Shown here in pieces: positions 39,780 through 51,280 of a stretch of 64,000 bases of DNA (the stretch's first letter is position 1; every line of letters starts with the position of its first letter). Made by a program: the position numbers and the translations under genes. Origin of the DNA: Cydia pomonella (taxonomy: Eukaryota > Arthropoda > Insecta > Lepidoptera > Tortricidae); assembly GCF_033807575.1 (NCBI RefSeq), contig NC_084727.1, positions 6,758,001 to 6,822,000 on the forward strand, in the 5' to 3' direction. The notes below the pieces were generated by a model that was given only the letters and a program-made list of their open reading frames with translations, made no database searches and had not been told where the DNA came from.

Positions 39780-39960
39780 CAAAAATCTAGTTGACAATCC
39801 AAATAGAGGAGAAGAGGAAGACTGAGAAAAAAATATTTCAACAGAATAAAAGAAAAGGTTGTGTCATACCAGAAGGTTAAGAAGTTGGCAGAGGACCGGA
39901 CGAGTAGGAGATTGCTCCACCGAAAAGAGCACAGCTCTTGAATATAAAGAAGAAGCAGGA
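39780..39960 (+). pseudogene. Possible LINE C-terminal relic
   Basis: One plus frame reads SYQKVKKLAEDRTSRRLLHR, resembling an A/E-D-R-x-x-W/R-x-x-L-H end of non-LTR polyproteins. Flanking frames are broken. Confidence 0.3.
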
Positions 39961-40117
39961 CAATCCACACATCAGCGTTTGCCATCCAAATATCACCTTA
40001 AACCATTATTTCTGTTATTCGTAATTGCATCATGCCAATAATTATTCTGTCAATAGTGCGAATCATTACAGTGTTATTACATTGTAATTACTACAATATT
40101 GTTGGGCTAAGACGGTC

Positions 40118-40200
40118 GGCTCTTTATCATTTCTCACCATGCCTGTCACGTTTTAACAAGTATGTAAGTGTGAAAGTGACGGGCATAGTGACAAGCGATA
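40118..40200. mobile_element. Short palindromic element
   Basis: TTTATCATTTCTCACCATGC then CTGTCACGTTTT on the left is mirrored by AAGTGACGGGCATAGTGACA and AGCGATAAA on the right, with mismatches. Confidence 0.6.
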
Positions 40201-40228
40201 AAAATGGAAGCATGCTGCCACTGCTGGA

Positions 40229-40315
40229 GTAATGTGTCTTAGACTAACTTCATTACTTACCGACCTTACCGTTATGCAACATATTTAAACTAACTTCATT
40301 ACTTACCGTTATTCC
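40229..40315 (+). repeat. Two-copy direct repeat ACTAACTTCATTACTTACCG
   Basis: ACTAACTTCATTACTTACCG occurs twice about 56 bases apart, apparently a local duplication. Confidence 0.6.
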
Positions 40316-40354
40316 TTCAGTCCATTCACTACACTCTATGACTAGTTATGTAGA

Positions 40355-40525
40355 GTAGAGTAGAGAGCGTTTATTCGTGGTAAAATAAAAGAAGAAAACA
40401 ACAGGCAACCAAACATAACATATAAGCCACGAAATGGTCCCTACTCAGCATGGTGCTAGCCTGGCTGGGTTAGCGCTGGTCTTCCGTCGGGGCCTTGACC
40501 GTGTGCAGCACGATGCGTAACACAA
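40355..40525 (-). mobile_element. LINE 3'-end remnant, CAGCATG type
   Basis: GAGCGTTTATTCGTGG at the left is the 3' end on the minus strand. AGCCACGAAATGGTCCCTAC, TCAGCATGGTGCTAGC and TTCCGTCGGGGCC match the copy at 15652. Confidence 0.6.
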
Positions 40526-41157
40526 TATTTAAAATTAATATTATAAAAAATGACACATCATTAGTATAACAAACAAGTTGTAAATTAAAGAACTTAACTT
40601 TTCACAACGAATTTATAAAATGTACATTAAAAGACTCGTAGAGATAAATCTAAAAATCGTGAACGCGACCAACTTTGACATGTCATTTCTTTAAAGTAAT
40701 TTCATTACTTGTGATAGAATTAGGCCCATATTAAACATAGGTATACTATGTTAATTATTTTAGTTACCTATGTGTTTTATTGAATTTGTAATAAAATGTT
40801 TGTAGTAATGTAGTTTTATAGTATCTACAATTCCTATATAACGCTTAACCTTGTCCTTTATTCAAAGCTCATCTGCCTCATAAATATTTAAACATAACGG
40901 CTTATAAGCTTTGCATTAGGCTTAACTCGCCCAAATAATGCGGTACGTAGATATTCGTTTAGTACAAAATAATTTATAGCCAGTTAAATAACTTTGCTAA
41001 TAGAAAAAGGCGCGAAAATCATAAGTTTCTATTGGACGCCCTCGCCTATAATTTTTAAATTTGCCGCTTTTTTGTAATGATATAAATGGCTTGACTATTA
41101 TTACCGCCACTTGTCTTTATCCAAAAATGACACATGTTCAAGCAAATGCAAATTTAA
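40526..41157. other. No gene seen
   Basis: AT-rich, nothing recognised. Confidence 0.45.
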
Positions 41158-41297
41158 AGTCCGACCAGAAATATATGATCATTGTCAAGAGGGCGCTGTT
41201 ATTCTCATGTATAGGGATAGGGTGACAGTTCAGTTTAGTATGACTAAAATAGTTCCAATGAAATTCCGCAATATGGCGTGATCATATATTACTGGTA
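41158..41297. mobile_element. ACCAG-ended MITE, copy 2
   Basis: CCGACCAGAAATATATGATC at the left, GATCATATATTACTGGTAC at the right and GAGGGCGCTGTTATTCTCAT inside. Confidence 0.7.
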
Positions 41298-42019
41298 CAC
41301 ACATATTATTTTTATATCCCAGATACACCTTTGATGACAGTTCTATTGCCGCAATAGTCACATTTTAATAGCAAAACCCACATTTGGTAATTGCATTGTA
41401 AAATAAAAAGAAAACCGGCCAAATGCGGCCAAAACATAGTCACGCACATAGTCGCAAGTGTCACTGTCGAGGGCCAAAAGTCACGAAATATGTAAGTGTG
41501 GGAAAATTTTAGAGAATTTTTTAGCACTATAAAATATTAGCTAATTTATTTAGGAACTTTCTTTTCTTTTACTAGCCTATTACGAGCCTCGTATGTTGTC
41601 CCACTGCAGGGCTCGTCTTCTACAACCCCCGATTTAGCGCCTCTTCAAGCCACTTGTTGAGAAAGATGTCACCATCTCCGTCTGGGACTGCCGCGTCCGC
41701 GCCCTTCTTCTGGCATCCACTTGTGGGAACTGCAATTTGATATTTAAATCCGTACATGTTATAGCCAGCCTTATCAAACTAACATAACACACAACCTCAC
41801 CATTATATAAGTCGAGCAAAAACTATAAACACTCAAGCAATGCATTATACGATGACATCTAAGAAAAGTCCTAAGATATACCGACTTGTTCCGAGTTAGG
41901 TCGTTTTAAATCCGCGTTCAAGTAATGGCGTAACCTTCGTAGAACAATGAGACAAAAAACTAGATAAAAAAGAAGGTCGAGCTGAGATGTATTTAAGAGG
42001 CGGTGGAGGAAATAGGTTT
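41298..42019. other. Mostly unrecognised
   Basis: Around 41585-41720 the sequence GTTGTCCCACTGCAGGGCTC recalls the CCCACTGCTGGGCA motif near LINE 3' ends. No frame is kept. Confidence 0.3.
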
Positions 42020-42270
42020 AAATCATTGACATATATCTTAGGACGGGCATTAAGAATGGTGCTAGTTCAGTGGTGTCACTCACTAGAAGTAATCGTGCAG
42101 TCTAACGCAACCAGTTGCGTTGCGACTAATCGCGCGCGTGATGCGAACTCATCAACCAATCGCGTTGTGGCGTCAGACTGCAGGAACTCGAATTCGTGTG
42201 CGTGACACCGCTGTAGTGGCTCCATTCTTATTGCCTGTATGGCCCGTGCTTAGATATATGTCAATGGTTT
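42020..42270. mobile_element. 251-bp MITE (family Q), copy 1
   Basis: AAATCATTGACATATATCTT at the left is mirrored by AGATATATGTCAATGGTTT at the right. Inner arms GAATGGTGCTAGTTCAG and GTGTCACTCA pair with GCGTGACACCGC. Repeats of GCAACCAGTTGCG and AACCAATCGCGTTG lie between. It has no real gene. Confidence 0.75.
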
Positions 42271-42469
42271 GAGTACTTGAGGGACATTTTAACCATAATC
42301 GTGGCGAATAAGAATGGCCTAAGACGGTACCTATATGTATTTAGAGGCTGTTTGTGTATACGAAAAAATTTATATCCATCCAGAACGGATAAAACAGACA
42401 TGGTAACGACACATAGAGGTACAATAAGTAAAGAGATGGAATGGTAGAGACGGCAGATGACTGAACAAG

Positions 42470-42720
42470 ATGCTGTTATGGCACTTTCAGTAGGAGTAGC
42501 AGAGAAAGCGCTATTTGTCGTTGTCACAGTCTCATTTTTTTTATTCCCCACAGTAAAATTTTGTATGGCTTATGGCGGGCAACGAATAACCCGACCAAAT
42601 TACGTAGGTTGTTTTTGATATGTTGTCAAGAATGTTAAAACGTGTTATAATTTAATTTTGTCGCATTGCCTATGTTCTGTCCCTCACGGGCGCACGCGTA
42701 TAGCACATCTAGTTAATCCT
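42470..42720 (+). repeat. Family I repeat, copy 2
   Basis: GAGAAAGCGCTATTTGTCGT, ACCCGACCAAATTACGTAGG, TCAAGAATGTTAAAACGTG and TTCTGTCCCTCACGGGCGC match 29990-30215. Confidence 0.65.
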
Positions 42721-43340
42721 ACCATCTATGTAACGACGCTAATCATGAGATATTTAAGAGAAAATGTTGATATTTAATTAATACCTATAAAACACCACTT
42801 TGCACATTCAAGATTGATCACCCTTTCCATCTTTTATGTTTTCGACGTGTTTAATGATAAGTCCTACATTGGTTTAGAGACCATAGAGACTATACATCTC
42901 TATTGTATTGTATTAATTATTTATTTTAAGATTATTATAATGTAATGTTTACCCAGGTATTGGCTGTTGTATTTATAAATGTTGTTATGTATTTTTCATG
43001 TCACTATATGATGTTACTATAAATTTTGTATTGACTTGTAAAAGAGCCCTTGAGGCCTACTTGCAGAATAAATTTTTGAATTTTGAATTTGAATTTGAAT
43101 TTTGGTTTCTACATTATCAACAAATGTTTTTTTCTTCAATCAATTACAGTATGGCGCCTTTTCTTGTAAAACCGACAGAAATTAATATAACGAATTTTTT
43201 TGAATTAATAATCAGGATCTATGATTCTTGTTTATGGTAAGATGTTGCTAGCGCTAAAAAAACTGATGTTAAACATTAATTTTACAGGACTTATGGTTAT
43301 CGTCTCATTATTTGAGCTACGTCAGTTATAGCGGTGTCTA
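42721..43340 (+). mobile_element. Family D element, copy 4, interrupted
   Basis: The left part (ACGACGCTAATCATGAGATA, CCATCTTTTATGTTTTCGAC) and right part (ATTACAGTATGGCGCC, GTTTATGGTAAGATGTTGCT, TTTTACAGGACTTATGG) follow family D, but diverged. The middle is replaced by a LINE 3' end (about 42880-43105). Confidence 0.55.
43035..43110 (+). mobile_element. LINE 3' end with TTTGAA tail
   Basis: GACTTGTAAAAGAGCCCTTG, AGGCCTACTTGCAGAATAAA and a (GAATTT)n tail form a classic 3' end of lepidopteran LINEs with an AATAAA signal. It is inserted in family D. Confidence 0.65.
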
Positions 43341-43470
43341 CTATAACTATAAAAATACAGCTTACAGGGGTATTCAGATTTTAGTAACAGGTTATGAATT
43401 AAATCTAGATTAGTTATGGATCTGGATCTGTCAGTGTCAAAAGTGACGTTTTTGGTTAAAGAAATATATA

Positions 43471-43733
43471 GAAGGAATACAAAACTCCATAGGCAGAACT
43501 GTTGCAAAAGTGTCCAGCTGTCAGCTATAAATAATAGTTCCAAATCTCTCCAGAGTAGCGCTAGAGTAGCTAAGAACGTAGGCGTTATTGACGGAGTGAA
43601 GTGCGCTGTCTATGATTTGTTTTTTTCAAACATTCGAAGTATTGTAGCGCCACTTATTTTAAGTTTTTTGACGGACATTTTTTGGTACATGAAGATTGTA
43701 TTTCTTACCTCCACCTTCCATAAAGAAATATTA
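43471..43733. mobile_element. Family J MITE, copy 1
   Basis: GCAAAAGTGTCCAGCTGTCA, AATAATAGTTCCAAATCTCT, AGTATTGTAGCGCCACTTAT and the end ACCTCCACCTTCCATA align with 44913-45184. The terminal repeats are decayed. Confidence 0.65.
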
Positions 43734-43797
43734 ACCCATAATCAAGTATGAGCGAGCAAACAATTCCATACAAACTTTTTAAACGACAGACATATAT

Positions 43798-44047
43798 ACA
43801 TAATACATGGTCAACAACCAGTCAACATTACGCCCAGAATACAACCCCGAACAATGCACGCATCCTCGGTGATCTGCCACGGCCACGGGGTCGACGACCT
43901 GCGCGCGCGCCGGTTCACTGCGCATGTGTGGACACTTATAGGGCCAGTGTAACATGACACGTAAAGGTTACTTACGGATTGTAACTGCAGTCAACACAAT
44001 ATTACGCTTACAACCCCGGACAACGCTCGCATCCTCGGTGATATGAC
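43798..44047 (+). repeat. Two-copy repeat ACCCCGAACAATGCACGCAT
   Basis: GTCAACATTACGC, ACAACCCCGAACAATGCACG and CATCCTCGGTGATCTG (43822-43879) recur diverged at 43991-44047. A GC-rich patch (GACGACCTGCGCGCGCGCC) lies between. Element type unknown. Confidence 0.5.
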
Positions 44048-44055
44048 ACATAGGT

Positions 44056-44200
44056 AAAGCCCGACCAGAAATGTATGATCATTGTCAAGAGGGCGCTGTT
44101 ATTCTCATGCTTAGGGCGACAGTTCAGTTTAGTATGGAAAATTTAGTTCCAAAGAAATTCCGCAATATGGCGCGTGATAATTTATTACTGGTCAGGCTTT
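44056..44200. mobile_element. ACCAG-ended MITE, copy 3
   Basis: AAAGCCCGACCAGAAATGTA at the left is mirrored by TTTATTACTGGTCAGGCTTT at the right, giving the fullest terminal repeats of this family. Confidence 0.75.
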
Positions 44201-44528
44201 ATTAATGTGTATCATTTGGAATGTTATCAAAGTAGATATATAACTTAAAAATACTTATCCGGTTTTTTAAGGGCTTTTAGCGGGTTTACTTTAGATTGTT
44301 AGTAAAAAAGTAGTAGGTTCAAAGTAACCCCATTTTTAATATGTCTTTGATCGCGTTGTTTTTATTTATTTTTGAACAAAATGTAAGTCCTTTTTTTATT
44401 TGGCCGGCTGAAAGATGAGAAAATGCCGATTATTATATTTTTAGGATCGTAAAAAAATTATGATAAACTCTAAAATTGATCAAAGTATCCCCGGTTTACG
44501 GTATAGGACCTATACCATAGTCATAGTG
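44201..44528. other. No gene seen
   Basis: Nothing recognised. Confidence 0.4.
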
Positions 44529-44702
44529 TCATAGTGTTGTGTTCCTGCCGGTGAGTAAGGTTGCCAGAGCTCAACGAGGGCTTGTTAGGGTCGGCAACGC
44601 GCATATAACTCCTCTGGAGTTGCAGACGTACATAGCCTACGGAGACTGCTTACCACCAGGCGGGCCGTATGCTTGTTTGCCACCGACGTAGTATAAAAAA
44701 AT
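44529..44702 (+). mobile_element. Retroelement 3' tail (GGCAACGC type), copy 3
   Basis: This is the longest plus copy: CATAGTGTTGTGTTCCTGCC, GGTGAGTAAGGTTGCCAGAG, GTCGGCAACGCGCATATAAC and CTGCTTACCACCAGGCGGGC to GACGTAGTATAAAAAA. Confidence 0.75.
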
Positions 44703-44912
44703 AGGACCAATGTAATCGGAGTTCGGTACTCTTAAAGGTTAGGTTCGGATTGTAAATGCGGCATTAGAGCAGCAGGAAATGTAATGTCACTGTCAGCTAT
44801 TTTGATGAATTTTGCCAGTTTTTTTGCAATTGGAGAAACCATTTCAGTGTCACTGAAAAAACACCCCGTTACAAATTAAGTAACCACCACGGCCATTGTC
44901 ATATACGGTATG

Positions 44913-45184
44913 AAAGGTAGAGGCAAGGAACAAAATCTCCTTAAGCAGAACTATTGCAAAAGTGTCCAGCTGTCAGTGTCAGCTATAAATAATAGTTCCA
45001 AACCTCTCCAGAGAAGCGCTAGAGTAGCTAAGAACCTAGGCGTTAATGGCGTTATTGATGGAAGTGCGCTGTCTATGATTAGATTTTTTTCTCAAGTATT
45101 CTAGGTATTGTAGCGCCACCTATTTATGGTTTTTTGTCGGACAATTTTTGGTATATGGAGTTTATGTTCCTTGCCTCTACCTTT
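44913..45184. mobile_element. Family J MITE, copy 2, perfect 20-bp ends
   Basis: AAAGGTAGAGGCAAGGAACA at the left is perfectly mirrored by TGTTCCTTGCCTCTACCTTT at the right, giving a 272-bp element. The interior matches 43471-43733. Confidence 0.8.
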
Positions 45185-45202
45185 AATACATTATGGGTAC
45201 GT

Positions 45203-45613
45203 ACAGAATGGTGCTAGTTCAGTTGTGTCACTCATGAATTCGAGCCAATCGTGCAGTCTAACGCAACTAGTTGCGACCAATCGCGTGCGTGATGGGAACT
45301 GATCAACCAATCGCGTTGTGGCGTTAGACTGTACGGTTGGCTCGAATTCATATGCGTGATACCGCTGTACAGGGGGCTGATTTTTGAATTTCGAGCGCTC
45401 GAATTCGTCACTCGAAAATCTGTGGAAAACGGCGAATTGATATTTTAGAATCTAGTGGTATTGACCACTAGTTTTCAATTCCATTAGAAGAATTGAAATG
45501 CCTAGTAGTGGAGATATTATTGAACAAAATACACGAAATTGAGTGGTCGAAATTCAAAAATTCGAGCCCCTTTCTTATTGCCTCTAAGGCCCGTCCTTGA
45601 ATATATGTCAATG
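45203..45613. mobile_element. Family Q MITE, copy 2, interrupted
   Basis: GAATGGTGCTAGTTCAGTTG, GTCTAACGCAACTAGTTGCG, GGCGTTAGACTGTACGG and ATATATGTCAATG follow copy 1. A second MITE (45373-45570) splits it just after CCGCTGTAC. Confidence 0.75.
45373..45570. mobile_element. 198-bp MITE with GGGGCT ends, nested in family Q
   Basis: GGGGCTGATTTTTGAATTTC at the left is mirrored by GAAATTCAAAAATTCGAGCC followed by CC at the right. The centre holds an inverted pair, CTAGTGGTATTGACCACTAG. Confidence 0.8.
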
Positions 45614-45689
45614 TGTGAACCGAATTTCTACGTCAAAAATTGATGTTATCCGTTGCTGGTCTGTAACACATCTCATACAATCAATAAAC

Positions 45690-45824
45690 GTGACCATCGC
45701 CAGCAAAACGTCCCACTTTGTCGCTTTCCATTACATCGAGATTTGCTTGTAACATAATACGAATAACCTGACAAGACGTCCTAATAGCAAGCGATAAAGT
45801 GGGACGTTTTGCCGGCCACGGCCC
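45690..45824. mobile_element. Hairpin element (family P), copy 2
   Basis: GTGACCATCGCCAGCAAAAC and GTCCCACTTTGTCGCTTTCC on the left are mirrored by GCGATAAAGTGGGACGTTTT and GCCGGCCACGGCC on the right. Confidence 0.75.
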
Positions 45825-45858
45825 CAAATTGTTGGTAGAATCTGTGCGGAAAGAGAAG

Positions 45859-45989
45859 GGCCGGTACAGACGGACTGCAACTCGACTGCAACTTGTATGG
45901 GAACTGCACGTCGACGTTGCAGTTGGAGTGCAGTCGGCATGCAGTTCCCATACAAGTTGCAGTCGTGTTGCAGTCCATCTGTACCGGCC
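45859..45989. mobile_element. 131-bp hairpin element in a larger inverted repeat
   Basis: GGCCGGTACAGACGGACTGC and AACTTGTATGGGAACTGCA on the left are mirrored by TGCAGTTCCCATACAAGTT and GTTGCAGTCCATCTGTACC on the right. Outside it, TGCGGAAAGAGAAG (45846-45859) and CTTCTCTTTCCGCA (46028-46041) form an outer pair, so one palindrome may sit inside another. Overlapping frames on both strands here arise from the symmetry. Confidence 0.75.
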
Positions 45990-46041
45990 CGAAGAGTTGT
46001 AGATGGGGACCAATACATTCTACGACTCTTCTCTTTCCGCA

Positions 46042-46564
46042 TACTCTCAAAAGTATTCCGAGGTCACATTTAATTTGGTCGATCTAAGTCGATCGCTCGC
46101 TTGCGGTAGGCGATGATCGAAACTGTGCACAGCGCAAGTGTTATTACTTACAGCGTCCAGTAAAACCTGGCCTACAATTACGTGAACTTGATATGGATCT
46201 CAAGGGCGTAGCTATTTTGGTACAGTCGCGGTCAGATACATACGATTGGGTTGGGTTGCTCTGGTTCACTTCCCTCCCTCGCTTATGAAGTCTATACGGA
46301 TTTATCAGCACAACAGTGAGATGGAAGTATAGTTAGATGAGACAAAAGATGTTAAACGCATGTTAAACGAGTTGCTGTCAATCGTGACGAAATTGTGATT
46401 AACTTTGAAAACAATTAAATTGTCACATTTACAGAGCCCTTATTTTAAACGCGCGTATGCTGAGCTGATCTGTATGTGTTTCATAATATTATTATGATAA
46501 TTTGAAACTAAAAGTAGACCCCGATATTATATAAAGTAAAATGCCAATCTACAGGTGTTTCACA
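46042..46564. other. No gene seen
   Basis: Nothing recognised. Confidence 0.4.
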
Positions 46565-46740
46565 AACCGAAATATTAGATAATAGTACATTTCGATGCTA
46601 GTGCGGAAAGTATGTCATTACCTCACGAGCAAGACTTGGGACGAGTGAAGAATGACATTTCTGCACGTGTATCGAACGACGTTTTTTAATACAGTTGCGA
46701 AAAAATAAGAAAAACAACAAGTGCTTTTTGTGCATGTTCT
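46565..46740 (+). repeat. Repeat R, left member of an inverted pair
   Basis: AGTACATTTCGATGCTAGTG then CGGAAAGTATGTCATTACCT is mirrored at 48060-48205. TTTTTTAATACAGTTGCGAA also has a mirrored counterpart (TTGCTCAAAAAG type). The two copies point at each other across 1.4 kb that includes a family A element. Confidence 0.6.
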
Positions 46741-47020
46741 ATAAGACAGAAACTATTGTAAATATAAAATATTATACTATTATTACCTAAGTATCGTTAT
46801 TTAGGATTGTTTGTGTATCGTATATTTAAATAGTATGAAAACAATATCGAATGTTGCCTTTGGAAACTTAAAACATTCTTGTAAAACGTAGTGATTGTAT
46901 GCTCTTTGCATTGCAGTAAAAAAAAACGCCTCTGCTTTGACAGACGTTTCGGCAGCTATTCCGTTCCATTCAGACAACTTATTAAGAACGGTTTTTCAAT
47001 AATCAATATTAAATAAATAA

Positions 47021-47884
<864 letters not shown>

Positions 47885-48059
47885 GAACGTGTTATAATGA
47901 TGAAGAGGTAAGTAATAAAATACGAAATATACTTATATTTATTATTTTTACATGAACAGTAGGTTTTTATGTTGATTACGACTTTTAAAGGAAACTAACG
48001 TTAACACTCATCAATAAGTAGTCATGAATTGGAACAAGTGGAAAATAAAAAAAAACACT

Positions 48060-48205
48060 AGTTCGCGAAATCCAACTTTCCGCACGCTCAACAGCTGCGT
48101 AATGTAACACTTTTTGAGCAACTGTATTAAATAAATCTCGGTACTCGTGAAGTAATGACATACTTTCCGCACTAGCATCGAAATGTACTATTTTATTTGT
48201 AAAAT
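48060..48205 (-). repeat. Repeat R, right member of the inverted pair
   Basis: AGTAATGACATACTTTCCGC then ACTAGCATCGAAATGTACTA is the reverse complement of the block at 46585-46625. Confidence 0.6.
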
Positions 48206-49025
48206 AATTAAGGTTCTGATCGCCATTTCTGTAAGGTTACGCTGATAAAACATTTCAAAACGTTATTATTATGGAACGTAGAAGTACCTCTACCTTCCAT
48301 AGTTATTATGTTAAGATTGATGACACTCAATTCAATCCTCCATAATGCTTAACACAAAAGGAACGTTTTATTACAAATTACAAGCACACGCGAAAAGCAT
48401 AACCTCTTTACGAGCTTAAGTAAAAAAAAAAGTTAACAACTCCGCTGTCATTCACACAATTTTTCTCATCGCTTCAAAACAAACCAATATAACCAAGAAC
48501 TTAGTGAACGAATAGCTGATACTGATATCTAGGTCACGATTATTTGGGTAAAATAAACCAAGTGTGACCATTCGCAAGAAGTAAATAGATAAATATTTAC
48601 GCTGCGGAGTACTTGAAACAAAAATAAAGTTACATTTCGGAACGACACCTTTTCTCCGCTTGCCATTGAATTATTAATCTAATCGCATTATATATAAGGT
48701 CTCTTTCTTTTTAACTCTATATGGTCTATCTTACATTTTAGAATGGTTTAAGTTCAATGGAGTTTAAAAGCAGTATATGCACTTGAAAATGTATGTATTT
48801 GTGGCGTTTTAGTTCTGAGGAAGTTTTAAGGTCATGGTCGTGAGACAATGGTGTAAAATAAAAAAGAGTTAGTCTCTGGATTTTTGGAAGTACTTTCTTG
48901 GTAAAACGAAGTACTTATTAAGTGTGAGTGCAGTTTTATGTTTCCGTGGAATTCTGGCATATCGGTTCTTATAATATAAAATAAAATAAAACTAGTTTTG
49001 CAAAAAAGGAAAACGAAATACTTAA
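48206..49025. other. No gene seen
   Basis: A motif TAGAAGTACCTCTACCTTCC near 48280 resembles a family J end. Otherwise nothing was recognised. Confidence 0.4.
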
Positions 49026-49979
49026 GTCGAATCGACTATACAGAGGACCCAGGCTAGCCTGCCCGTTAGGTTGGGTGGCCTGGGCATCCGCAAAATTTCC
49101 AGCGTGGCGCTACCTGCTTTCTTGGCTTCGGTACACGGTGCTCAAAACCTTATCGGGAAAATTTTAGCCCCTTCTGTTGGGGTCCTGGAGGCTGCGCACT
49201 GTTCCGAGGCCAAGAACGTATGGTCACTAACATGCCCCAACACAGACCCACCTGTCAACCCATGTTCGCAAAGGCAGTGGGACGAGGCTCTCTGTCGTCT
49301 AACAAGGAACAGCCTCCTAGAGACGGCACTAAGTCCAACAAATCGAGCTCGTCTCATTGCGACAGCGGAGTGGGAGTCGGGTCTGTGGTTGCAGGCACTT
49401 CCATCACCAACAATAGGAACTTTGCTGGACAACTCAACTTTCCGGTTGGCCACTTGCCTTAGAATAGGAGCATCAACAAACATGCCTCACCGATGCCAAT
49501 GCGGCGTCATGGTAGACAACCTAGGCCACCACGGCCTCTCTTGCAGCCGAAGTGCTGGGAGGATACCTCGGCACGCCAGCGTCAATGACGTCATCCGTAG
49601 GGCCTTTGTTAGTGCCAAGGTGCCGGCGGTCCTCGAGCCCAACGGCCTGGTCAGGGATGATGGCAAGAGGCCTGATGGAATGACGTTATATTCCAGGCAC
49701 CAAAGTTGACGCTGGCCCAAAAGCCTCAAGCGTCGCAAGTATGTCAACCTCGGCAGTAGTTACATATTTGCGGCGTTTGGGGTTGAAACCCTAGGGCCGT
49801 GGGGGCCTAGCGCGCGCCGCCTCTATAAGGAGTTAGCAAAACGCCTTATAGAGGCTTCGGGTGACCAGACGACTTTCCTGTAATTCGAACAGCGGATAAG
49901 CATCGCTATCCAGAGGGGCAATGCAGCCAGCCTTCTGGGCACCCTGCCAAGCGGTCTCGATCTGGGACAAATTTTTTAT
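49026..49979 (+). pseudogene. 5'-truncated LINE, RT C-terminus with RLE-like motifs
   Basis: This is the longest coding relic in the window. The frame opens after a stop at 49023 and reads QASLPVRLGGLGIRKISSVA (a GGLGIR block common downstream of reverse-transcriptase domains), then about 150 residues to a zinc knuckle-like RCQCG...HHGLSC. RHASVNDVIRR and GKRPDGMTL follow. CCHC, then an RH motif, then (K/R)PD is the order found in restriction-like endonucleases of R2/NeSL/CRE-type LINEs; the assignment here is inference. The frame meets TGA at 49707, then continues in the same frame with KRRKYVNLGSSYIFAAFGVE and, past a TAA at 49881, with QRISIAIQRGNAASLLGT. A segment of perhaps 100-150 bases between PDG and KRRKY seems deleted, taking the second catalytic acidic region. 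It is non-functional. Confidence 0.75.
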
Positions 49980-50054
49980 TTATAAGTTTTTAATTGTTTT
50001 TCCACCCATTTGTGTTTACTTTACTATACAGTATGTTTATTAACTAAAACCATT

Positions 50055-50140
50055 TAAACAATTTTTTTTCATCAAACCCATAAGTGTGGGGTATCTATGG
50101 ATAGGTCTTCAAAAATGATATTGAGGTTTCTAATCGTCAA
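50055..50140 (+). repeat. Family A-like fragment
   Basis: TTTCATCAAACCCATAAGTG, TGGGGTATCTATGGATAGG and ATGATATTGAGGTTTCTAAT match the interior of 14272-14778. Confidence 0.6.
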
Positions 50141-50209
50141 AGTAATCATATATTTGACGGAGTTAGACGCAGGCACAAATTTCGAGCGGCATTGTAAATA
50201 TGTGAAGCA

Positions 50210-50470
50210 AAATGACATCCAACTCGACTGAATGATTATTTACAGTACATATGGTGCTACTTTCTCGCACGCGGGCGGGAATGAGCACTTTCCGTGTATA
50301 TGTCGAAACTTTAAAGAGCCATATGTACTGTAAAACGTTGTACGATACACGTGCGAATAGGTAATTCGCTACTCGTGTTGATTTAAAGCACTCCCTTCGG
50401 TCGTGTTTTAATTTATCACCACTCGTTGCGAATTTGCTGTTTTCCGCATTTGTATCGTAAATATCTATTA
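50210..50470. repeat. Repeat with palindromic motifs (TTCGCTACTCGTGTTGATTT)
   Basis: TTACAGTACATATGGTGCTA pairs with AGAGCCATATGTACTGTAAA. A second block (ACACGTGCGAATAGGTAATT, CACTCCCTTCGGTCGTG, CACTCGTTGCGAATTTGCTG) resembles a very common lepidopteran repeat I recall. The 110-codon minus frame is spurious. Confidence 0.55.
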
Positions 50471-50671
50471 TCCGTGAAGGTAACAGACACCACATAGTTA
50501 CTTTTACTTATCCGCATATAATCACTAGTACCTGGGCGACCGAGCTTAGCTCGGTTACAACTATTTATTGTAATATGGTGGTGTATAGGTGATAATCTTA
50601 ACTACATGTTTTACTAAATTAAACTTGTCTAAAACAATAAAAATTAAAAAATTATATATAAACTTGAACAT

Positions 50672-50760
50672 ATAAAAAAAAAGTTAGTCACCGGGCGAGA
50701 TTCGAACCCGTAACACTCGTTTAGCAATCCGCGTCTTAACCCACTGGACCAGACGGACAG
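50672..50760 (-). mobile_element. tRNA-derived SINE head, different family
   Basis: On the minus strand, box A TGGTCCAGTGGGTTAAGACG and box B GGGTTCGAATCTCGCCC are spaced like a tRNA. The 3' side (GTGACTAACTTTTTTTTTAT) ends in a T run. No CCA-ready acceptor stem is visible, so it is a SINE rather than a tRNA gene. Confidence 0.7.
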
Positions 50761-50920
50761 TGGGTTAAGACACATATTCTGCGTCGAAAGAAAAACGCAT
50801 GAAAACTCGAAAACACGCGTTTTCCCAAACATAAGACTAATCTAGATCGATTGTTTACCCCCAAAAACCTCCATAAACCAAATTTCAGCAAAATCGTGAG
50901 AGCCGTTTCCGAGATTCCGG

Positions 50921-50922
<2 letters not shown>

Positions 50923-50954
<32 letters not shown>
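50923..50954. repeat. AT dinucleotide microsatellite
   Basis: About 16 AT units follow the block CGAGATTCCGGAAATA, which resembles another dispersed repeat tail (GCCGTTTCCGAGATTCC). Confidence 0.9.
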
Positions 50955-50959
<5 letters not shown>

Positions 50960-51280
50960 TATATGTACAAGAATTGCTCGTTTAAAGGTATAAGATTATG
51001 GAATGGATAATACGGATTAGGTGTCAGGAAGTTAGTACATAATGAACACCCGAAAGCGGTCGCTAAACCGATAAGCATCATTTTAAATTCATAAAGCAAA
51101 TTTGCAGTTAAACGAAAACAGTGATATCATTGCTTTGCAGTGCAATAACACTTTAAAGGAGTAAAAGTGTGCTTACATATTTATGAACTGGAATATGGCG
51201 TGAGGTACTGACGATAGGAGAAGACCGGTTTTATTTTAACTTATATACTTATAAATAAATGTGTCGAAATCTAGTCAAAG

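Noticed and set aside
45681..46087. Five overlapping frames of 64-110 codons on both strands
   Set aside because: The region consists of palindromic elements. Symmetry and higher GC content keep several frames open at once. No domain or splice context was seen.
49142..49483. 113-codon minus frame and other frames overlapping the LINE relic
   Set aside because: They are shadows of the plus-strand LINE frame, which has recognisable motifs.
50736..50960. Frames ending in IYIYIY runs
   Set aside because: They translate the AT microsatellite and the SINE head. The same artefact occurs at 37570-37803.
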